64,000 bases of DNA. It comes from Sorghum bicolor (Eukaryota > Streptophyta > Magnoliopsida > Poales > Poaceae). The notes below the pieces were generated by a model, which saw nothing but the letters and a program-made list of their open reading frames with translations, did no database searches and had not been told where the DNA came from. Of this stretch, positions 57,182 to 64,000 are shown one piece after another (within the stretch, counting starts at the first letter, position 1; each line of letters starts with the position of its first letter). The stretch is taken from contig NC_012879.2 in assembly GCF_000003195.3 (NCBI RefSeq), forward strand, positions 22,106,844 to 22,170,843. The letters run 5' to 3'. Both the position numbers and the translations under genes were made by a program.

Positions 57182-57345
57182 ACTAAATAGGCTCAAAAGA
57201 TTCGTCTCGCAAATTACAGACAAATTATGCAATTAGTTATTTCTTTTATTTATATTTAATGCTTTATGCATGTATCGTAAGATTCGATGTGACGGGAAAT
57301 TTGAAAAATTTTGTAAAATTTTTTGGAAACTAAACAAGGCTGAAC
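57182..57345. repeat. Truncated Tourist-like MITE, right half
   Basis: AAGATTCGTCTCGCAAATTA and the end GGAAACTAAACAAGGC match the right half of the MITE at 49621-49966. The left half is missing. Confidence 0.65.
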
Positions 57346-57353
57346 AATTACTT

Positions 57354-57579
57354 GGGCCTTATTTAGTTTGTAAAAAGAAAAATTTTTGGGTACTATAATA
57401 CATTTGAAACTATATCGATTCGTGTCTGGACTAATTAGTCTTAAAAGATTGTCTCACAAAATACATATAACTTGTGCAATTAGTTATTTTTTAATCTATA
57501 TTTAATACTTCATCCATGTATGCAAATATTCAATGTGTTTGGGCGAAAAGTTTTTTAGGTGGGAACTAAACAGGGTTTT
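57354..57579. mobile_element. Tourist-like MITE, degenerate but with both ends
   Basis: The left end GGGCCTTATTTAGTTTGT and the right end GGGAACTAAACAGGGTTT are inverted copies. The middle holds the family signature (TTAAAAGATTGTCTCACAAA, ATTTAATACTTCATCCATG). Confidence 0.6.
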
Positions 57580-57685
57580 AGCTTCTACTACATCCGGTCT
57601 ATTTTATTAGACGCACATTGTATATCAAATTTAAACTTTAAAAACTTTGACTAATAATTAGACTAATAATTATTATAATACAAAC

Positions 57686-57900
57686 TATAATATAATATAA
57701 TATAATATAATATAATATAATATAATATAATATAATATAATATAATATAATATAATATAATATAATATAATATAATATAATATAATATAATATAATATAA
57801 TATAATATAATATAATATAATATAATATAATATAATATAATATAATATAATATAATATAATATAATATAATATAATATAATATAATATAATATAATATAA
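57686..57900. repeat. TATAA pentanucleotide satellite, about 43 copies
   Basis: About 215 bp of practically pure TATAA units. The long minus-strand frame here (57638-58006) is a product of the repeat. Confidence 0.97.
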
Positions 57901-58350
57901 ATGAATGGTTAAATTGTAATCTAGAAGATCGTGTCATTCTAACTTGCACCAAATAAAATGGATCATAGTATAATCTATTTTTTAATGCTCCAAACCATCT
58001 CATCATGAGCTCTAAATACTTTATTTCAGTTTCTCATATTCTAAGATATCTCTGAAAATTTTTTCTGAAAATTTTTAGAGCTTTCGGAGTTTTTTTAGCG
58101 TAAATAATAATTATGGACTTTTCTAAAATTATTTTATCGACAAAAATAATTAATTCTGAAAATAATTAATCTTCTATTTTACCTCAACCCAACGCTCAAG
58201 TTCGTCATGATCTCAAAGGCCAATGCATTTATTTACTAATAGGCTTAAATGTTTATTAAGACTTATAAGTAAAGATGGACGGCGCAACATCAATTAATAT
58301 CTTATCGCTAGTTAACATAGAGGTGGAGAGTTTTTATCTCTGTATATATA

Positions 58351-58745
58351 CTCCCTCTATACCCATAATTCTTGACGTTTAAGACATAATTGTAGTAACC
58401 AAGGAGTGATTAAGTAGAGGTTAGTTTTCTATGTCTACTCCTAAATATGATTACGGGTGTTTTTATACGAGGAAGCAAACTAGCTCAGCTGGCTAGTATG
58501 CGAAAGCTAAAGTAGCGGGGCTCTGGTTCGATCCCTGGTGGCCATGGTGGGCGCATACGCTAGGCTGGGCGTGGACAACCTGGTGGGCGTGGCTTGGCGC
58601 ATGCAAGCGGAATCCCTAGTGACCACTCATTTTTGCCAGGGGTAAATAGGTCCGACAGGTATCATGCATGGCCAGAACCTCAAGTTTTCTAAAAATGCTC
58701 AAATTGTGTAGAATGTCAATTAAAATGGGTATGGAGCTGAGGAAG
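58351..58745. mobile_element. Stowaway-like MITE with an internal insertion
   Basis: The left end CTCCCTCTATACCCATAATT and the right end, read in reverse, CTTCCTCAGCTCCATACCCAT share the core ATACCCAT-ATT-TTGAC. TA is found on both sides. CTCCCTC at the end and TA targets are typical of Stowaway. The middle carries a tRNA-like insertion. Confidence 0.5.
58470..58650 (+). repeat. tRNA-derived SINE (tRNA-like head)
   Basis: TAGCTCAGCTGG (an A box) and GGTTCGATCCC (a B box) lie about 40 bp apart in a tRNA-like head at 58470-58545, followed by an unrelated body. The order fits a tRNA-derived SINE; a decayed tRNA gene is the alternative. The 3' limit is uncertain. Confidence 0.5.
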
Positions 58746-60029
58746 TATAACACTAGACAAACCACACCAAAAGTCTCTAATTTATGAAATCCCTTTTAGT
58801 AAATTAGATTAGATTTTTCTCCTTCTCACACTGCTGCCCGTCGGAACGCCGCCGTCCGTGCCTGTTCCCCTTCTACCCAACAAAAAGACCGGTTGAAATC
58901 TCGTTGGATGCCCGAGGTGGCCACGTGAAGCATTTACTGCTAACTTCGTTGTACTGGTTTGGTCAGGCGGCCAAGCCAAGTGCTGACTGCACGTAGGAAC
59001 GAATCCACCAACGTGAGTCTTTGCCTTTTGGTTTATCTTTTCTTTTTCAATCAATTCTTTATTCCTTGCTTTAACTTAGAACATGGCTAACAGCTTTGAT
59101 TATATCTACCACCGCCATGCAAGCGTCCCTAGCCGCTTGTCCGTCTTAAGGCCAAGCAAGCTCGCTCCTATGTCTATCTGTTTATCACCATGACCAGAGC
59201 ATGCTACGGATGACATATATATGCATGGTAATAGTCTTGTGAAATTCTTCCACCGTTTATTTTTTCGTCAGCTATATATCTTTTTGACTTGTAAAACTTC
59301 CGTTCAAATACATATACTTGTCAAAGTTAATATGTTCACGCCTTTTTAACCCGTAGCTCAAATTTCACTTGATCTTGTTGCAGTAGTTTTGTAGCAATGT
59401 AATCTCTATGTGTTAATACGAACGATCATTCTATCACTATATGTGTTAGTACGAACGATCATTCTATCACATGGCTATGAATTTCATAATTGAAATATTA
59501 ACTTAGTTAACTTGCATGTATCTAGTTTTCTAATTAAAACAATATAGATGTCACAATTTGTCATTTTATATGAAAATATTTATATGGTTTAATTAAATGC
59601 TATCACCAATCTGTTTTTATATTATAATTTGTTTAGCCTGAATCCACGCCACATACAGTTCGAGTAGGTGCTCTCACATGTCCTTTTATTTTGCAAAGTA
59701 ATGTTTAACTTGCTTAATAATTAAAATCCACATATATATATCTTTGTAATTTATAAATAAAATATTAATATGATTAGTTACTTTCACATACACTTTTTCT
59801 TTTGCAAAGATAAAATTTAACTTTGTTCAATTATATGACATTGTTTACAAGCAAAATAAAATATGATTAAATTTACTTTAGTTTTCTAATCTCGAATATA
59901 ATTTGACTTCCATTTTGATATTTCTCTACAATATGTTATACATGCTTTTATATTGTTAAAATAAATGAAACTCATAGTTTTTTTTTCTCGTAAAGTAAAT
60001 CTTGTGGTACTCGTTTAGTTGTCATTGTA
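58746..60029. other. AT-rich intergenic DNA, no gene seen
   Basis: Only short frames without known motifs. It includes one 33-bp tandem duplication (59407-59470). Confidence 0.6.
59407..59470. repeat. Two-copy tandem duplication, 33-bp period
   Basis: TATGTGTTAATACGAACGAT and TATGTGTTAGTACGAACGAT begin the two units, and both continue CATTCTATCAC. One base differs. Confidence 0.85.
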
Positions 60030-60655
60030 GCTCTCGTTAGCGTGCTTTTTACGTCTCTATGCTCGTAGCAATGCATAGATTAATTTTCAAATCTTTTTAT
60101 TGATTGGTGTACTGTTCTAATCATAGCTTTGTTTGCTTTGTGTATGTTTGGCTCTGGTTTGCTTGTGTGTTGCTATTCGATGATCGAGAATAGACGGTGA
60201 CCAGTACTTCAGTGATCAAGATCAGTCCCTTGACGACCAACAAGATCAGCAAGAATAGCAGAAAACGCTTTGATCAAGGCAAGTATAGCATTGGGTTTTC
60301 TCTCAGTGACCATGATATTGTGACTTGATTAATGTTTAAGCAACAAACGACAAAAATGATGTTTTAGCAACTTGAGGATTTGTCTCCAAGTGAACACCGG
60401 GATTGACAGTGTAACCATTAGGGCTATTATGGCTCTGGCTTTAGCTCAGTATGAAGACCTTTTCTAGCTTGTTAGAGGTTACCCACAAGGGCACTAGAGG
60501 GGCTTGCCGTTTTGGGTACAGTGCAGCCTCTGTCCTTATGTGTATAGGTTGCACGTCATTGTGCCATTCGGAAGGGGATCTCTATATCTACGTGCCAATT
60601 AGAATCTCTTGCAGCCCTAACTTGTTAGATGAACTTTTGAAAGGCTTCTAGTGAC
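60030..60655 (+). repeat. Diverged LTR fragment related to the Gypsy-type element at 20502
   Basis: CTTTGTTTGCTTTGTGTATG, GATCAAGATCAG, TTTAGCTCAGTATGAAGACC and TTGTTAGAGGTTACCC follow in the same order as in the LTR at 21835-22400. Divergence is much higher than between the two LTRs of that element. The part after GAACTTTTGAAAGGCTTC is different. Confidence 0.75.
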
Positions 60656-60842
60656 ACAAAAAATTGATCCTTGTGCAACACACTCGATGGCTCTCAGAGG
60701 GTGTCTAGAAGCTAGAGTTCTGGACCTCCTAAGCCTCAAGGCACGAGCTGAACTTGGTGATTTGAATCCATGGCATGCCAGTCAATTTGACCTAAAATTG
60801 ACAAGGGAGAAAGACAAATATCAAATTATAGAACCTGCCGGT
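60656..60842. other. Unassigned sequence between LTR fragments
   Basis: A 65-codon plus-strand frame (60651-60848) has no recognisable domain and ends in the next LTR. I regard it as chance. Confidence 0.4.
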
Positions 60843-62331
60843 TGTTGACACTTCCAACACCATTTAAGCTAAGTTGTCATCCGTAGCATGGCACAAGAAG
60901 TGTTGGTATAAAAACTATTCCTCTAATATAATAAATATAGGATCCACAAGTGTACAGATTAAATATCATTACAGCACTTTATTGGAAAGTATTTCAAGTA
61001 TCGTTATTTATCTTTAGCTCAAGGGAAAGAACTAAGTATTTAAACAATGAGATGAACTTTCAAAACATGACTACTTATGAGTGTTGGGTTGCATAGCCAC
61101 ATACTTGGCTGAGGGGTAAACCATGATAGATAAATAATACGAAGTATAAAAGCCTATGGAATAAATCACACAGAGATTAGAGATAGAATACTCAGCTTAA
61201 TAATAGGTCGACGTCTGTTAGTTCAAGAGATAGAAAATCCTAAGTAGTTCTAATTTACTAAGTCATTCATCTATTCTAATTTTACACTATCATATATAGC
61301 ACAAAAGACTCTTCATCTACATATAAGGAACATTGGTATAAAAAGTCAAGATATAGCTAGACTTCCTATGCAACTGCGGTTCTACCTATCCTACCAACGA
61401 GGGATGGAATACGAAGGACTCAACGGAACTGTTACTTCTGTGGTCTACCACATGACCCAGCTAATAGGGTGTTATTTGTAGATAAACGACATCTAGACAC
61501 CATGCTTACATGACATCTATCACCTAACCCTCCTGCGAAGAGAGCTAAGCGCTTTGCAAACTTATACACAAACTCATTACCAATCATAGCCATATAAAAT
61601 GTAGAACTAGAATAAACTAGAAACATAATAAATAGAAGCATAATGATATTTAGAATAAGGTCAAAAGAAAGATACAAGATGATACCAATCCTTGACGATG
61701 AAGATCCAGAAATCAAAGCACAAGCGCTTGACTCTTCCTCTATCTAGTCTACACCTATTTAGAACATGAAGATCTGGAGTAGCTATTCTAATTCTCTGGT
61801 GAAGATATCTCTAATCCCTAGTGCTGCTAATGGCTACCTCTAATTCTTAGTGGAGAGAATGAATTCATCCTCCTGGGGGAGGGGAGAGGCCTTGAATATA
61901 TAGCCCTCAAGGAAGCACCACAGCCCTCAGATCAAACCGATCTTAATAGATGGTCAAGATTACTCCTCAAAGATGGAGGCAGGATTCATGAGGTTTCTCC
62001 TCATTGGCTGAGGAGGCCGGGCGACCGCCCCTAGGGTATGGGCGCCTGCCCAAGCTCTATGGCAGGTGGGCCCCAGCTTTGGGTTGCTGCCTTCTCGAGT
62101 CTTCTAGATTATTCTATGATTACTGATGTAGTCTTCTCTCTATGTAAATCTGACATGTGGGCCTCTTTTGGCCAATTTCCGATAACCCCCTGCAGAAATA
62201 GACATTTATCAAAACTCGTGGAATTTGTTAGTGAAAACCCTAAGTCTATGGTGATGTTCAGTTTTTATCCCCTTTTATCTCTGTTGGCGAATCTTACCGT
62301 AATCACCGAAGATAGACACTAGGCCTAGTCC
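60843..62331 (-). repeat. Diverged LTR and adjoining sequence, related to the gag-only family
   Basis: TGTTGACACTTCCAACACC at the left, AGTTGTCATCC..AGCATGGCAC, TGACATCTATCACCTA and CCCTGCAGAAATAGACA...AAAACTCGTGGAATT follow in the order found in the LTRs at 27358 and 42041, with many changes. Near the right end TCCCCAACAATGACGCCA looks like a decayed tRNA-Asp primer-binding site (TCCCCGGCAACGGCGCCA), all changes being C/T or G/A. Confidence 0.55.
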
Positions 62332-63652
62332 CCAACAATGACGCCAGAAATGCCTGTATGGGTACTTCTTATGTCTATTGGATTATTCCATAAGCACACA
62401 GAATATACTGATGGATCACTTCACCAAGGATGAGTATTCCAAGGTATCATTGTTTATTTTATCCCAAGGGAAAGCAATGCTAGGAATGTTTAATAAAAGA
62501 GAAGAGAGATCCTAATGTCTACTATGATCTAGTATCAACTAGTGAGGAAGGGGGTAAGTAAATGGTAGGAAGAGTAGATAAGATAACAAGGAATCTAAGC
62601 TAAGATAACTAGTAAAGAGTTAGCTAGGTGGGAGGACAACGAGTGAGTATAGGACTCCTATGTATCTAACTTTACTCCTGAGGACCTAATCCTAATAGAT
62701 AACTAACTTAGCTAGACTAACTCCTTACTACTTGTGTGAGGGGGATAGCTGAGAAAATAGGAGACAGAACCCCTGCTAAAGCTACTATACTCTTATGGAT
62801 GCCCTACCTTTTAAGAACTAGTTCGTACGTGAGGAGATCCTAATGCCGAGCACGACCTGTCACGTCCTACCAGTGCGCTCCTACCGTCCGTCCAAACCAG
62901 TGACCATCAAAAGTGAGCCTTAGTCCAAGCACCACGCTTACACTAACTCTCACAACTCTAACTACCACACAAATAGCTAAAGCTCCTATTCAAGATAGGA
63001 CGATGATACACACACAAGGTGTTGGTAGAGGAAACCACTCCAACTAAGACAACTACACTACTAAGACAAGTACATAACAAGACTATAGTAACTATAAACT
63101 TGCACTAAGTAAATACTTAAAGTAAATACTAAGTAAATGAAGAATAATATATTGATACCTCGAGCTTCTCTCGACTCAACTCTAACTCCCACTCTAGACT
63201 AACTACTACTACACTACTTGATCCTTGTAGGATTGAGAGACTTAATGCTTGGGTCTCTTCTAGGGATGCCACTCAAGGGTGGAGGCAGCCTCTATTTATA
63301 GAGGAGGGAGAGGGGGTGCCACGTCAGTAATCCGTGTGCTCCATGCCTCTCCTCCCTTGGATGAACCGACCTTGCAATTGCCATAGATGGACGGTCAAGG
63401 GAATTTGGACATGTGGAAGTTATGCTTGAGTCGGTGAGGAGCCAACCGACCTGGCTGGGCACTAGGATGGGATTGCCCGACCCCTCTATGGCAGGTGGGC
63501 CTAGCTAGGGTCTTCTAGAAGGTGACCCCAATTGTCATATGAAGTGGCTCCACCATTTGTCAAATATTTGTCATGTTGCTTGCTTACTTGTGGATCCATG
63601 GATCCATGTGAAACAATCTTTCACCATTAGAAGTTGATCTGAGGGTGGAAAT
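62332..63652 (-). repeat. Second diverged LTR-like segment of similar type
   Basis: It starts with the primer-binding-site-like sequence and TGTATGGGTACTTCTTATG. Its layout (AAGGGAAAGCAATGC, CCTACCAGTGCG, AAGCACCACGCTTACACTAAC, TATAGAGGAGGGAG, ATGGCAGGTGGGCC) parallels the preceding LTR and the gag-only LTRs. The right limit is unclear; no gene is seen. Confidence 0.4.
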
Positions 63653-64000
63653 TGTAACACCCGCCCCAGGGCTTAATAGGATTAATATGATACTTATACC
63701 AATAAGTTGCAACTTATTTTTCAGAAGCCCATCTCCTAAGAACTCTAAAGTTAAGCGTGCTTGGCCTAGAGAAATTCAGGGATGGGTGACTGACTGGGTA
63801 CTTCTCGGGTGAACATGGGTGAGGACAAAATATGCAGAAAAGACACGTGTTGGTTTGTGAGGGATGACTATATCCTAGAAAAGCTACCAGATGTAAGCGG
63901 GCCTAGCCTTGTGGAGGCAGGATGATATAGAAATGGAATCTATGGGTCTTCACATGGATTGTACTTTGAAGCTCAGCCCTTGGTGGACCAATGTTGGGGT
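63653..64000 (+). mobile_element. LTR-like sequence with 5S rRNA-like segment, Cassandra-type, cut by window end
   Basis: Begins TGTAACACCCGCC behind the purine-rich GAGGGTGGAAAT, like an LTR behind a polypurine tract, and contains a 5S rRNA-like stretch (63726-63825). Cassandra terminal-repeat elements in miniature are the known plant LTR elements with 5S sequence in the LTR. The end is not in the window, so assignment rests on the 5S segment and the left border. Confidence 0.5.
63726..63825 (+). repeat. 5S rRNA-like segment with internal promoter boxes
   Basis: CCCATCTCCTAAGAACTC, AAAGTTAAGCGTGCTTGG and GGGATGGGTGAC match in order the plant 5S rRNA segments CCCATCAGAACTCC, AAGTTAAGCGTGCTTGG and AGGATGGGTGAC. 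These hold the A box, intermediate element and C box that recruit TFIIIA and RNA polymerase III. The rest is diverged, so it is not a functional 5S gene. Confidence 0.8.

Noticed and set aside
57638..58006. 122-codon minus-strand frame of ILYYI repeats
   Set aside because: It is the translation of the TATAA satellite.
58470..58545. Functional tRNA gene
   Set aside because: The A and B boxes are there, but I could not fold a full cloverleaf with a proper acceptor stem, and an unrelated body follows. A SINE is more likely.
60651..60848. 65-codon frame as a small gene
   Set aside because: It starts in one LTR remnant and ends in another, with no domain.
1..64000. CRISPR arrays, operons, phage or plasmid features
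   Set aside because: The window is plant nuclear DNA. The regularly spaced repeats seen (CACTA subterminal arrays, LTR palindromes, microsatellites) have eukaryotic transposon explanations.

Overview
The window is nuclear DNA of a grass. The signs are plant LTR retrotransposons primed by initiator tRNA-Met and tRNA-Asp, CACTA, hAT, Tourist-like and Stowaway-like DNA transposons, and one intact intron-containing plant gene, a cryptochrome of the CRY2 type whose protein reads like grass CRY2. The repeat families (a Sirevirus with CCGGT-rich LTRs, Tourist-type MITEs ending in GGCC) suggest a panicoid or Andropogoneae grass such as sorghum, but the species is an inference. Most of the window is transposon in transposon.

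Layout. 1-458: terminus of a CACTA element with a broken Ulp1-like protease exon. 502-10683: a complete, young Copia retrotransposon of the Sirevirus lineage, with 5-bp target-site duplication, two LTRs, gag, pol, primer-binding site and several polypurine tracts. 10689-13398: old degraded DNA. 13399-13726: a small two-exon gene for a secreted cysteine-rich peptide resembling the MEG/ESF1 family, apparently frameshifted in its signal exon. 13781-19466: a complete CACTA element (TIRs, 3-bp duplication) with a decayed TNP2-Ulp1 fusion gene. 20033-20255: another CACTA end.

20256-45134 is a four-level nest. A LINE remnant (20256-20501 plus 43987-45134) is split by a non-coding Gypsy-type element (20502-43986, duplication TTAGT). 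The right LTR of that element is split by a gag-only, tRNA-Asp-primed element on the minus strand (27358-43381, duplication ACATG). That element is split in turn by a plus-strand member of its own family (29781-37684, duplication ACAGC/ACAGG). All four boundaries can be read to the base. 45136-47865 is a truncated minus-strand Sirevirus. 47866-49970 holds a gag remnant with a GAA microsatellite, an Ac/Ds-type hAT element and two small MITEs.

50563-56607 is the CRY2 gene: five coding exons that join without a frame break into 654 residues. It has a solo LTR in intron 1 and a MITE just upstream of its putative promoter. 57182-58745 holds MITEs, a long TATAA satellite and a tRNA-derived SINE inside a Stowaway-like element. 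58746-60030 shows almost nothing. 60030-63652 are old LTR fragments related to families higher up. At 63653 begins an LTR-like sequence that carries a 5S rRNA-like segment, as in Cassandra elements.

The genes do not form an operon or pathway. CRY2 is the only gene I believe is functional host coding sequence. The Sirevirus gag and pol are intact selfish genes. Everything else is remnant or non-coding. I found no evidence of a wholly new system; the most unusual items are the self-nested gag-only family, the disrupted cysteine-rich peptide gene and the 5S-like LTR.
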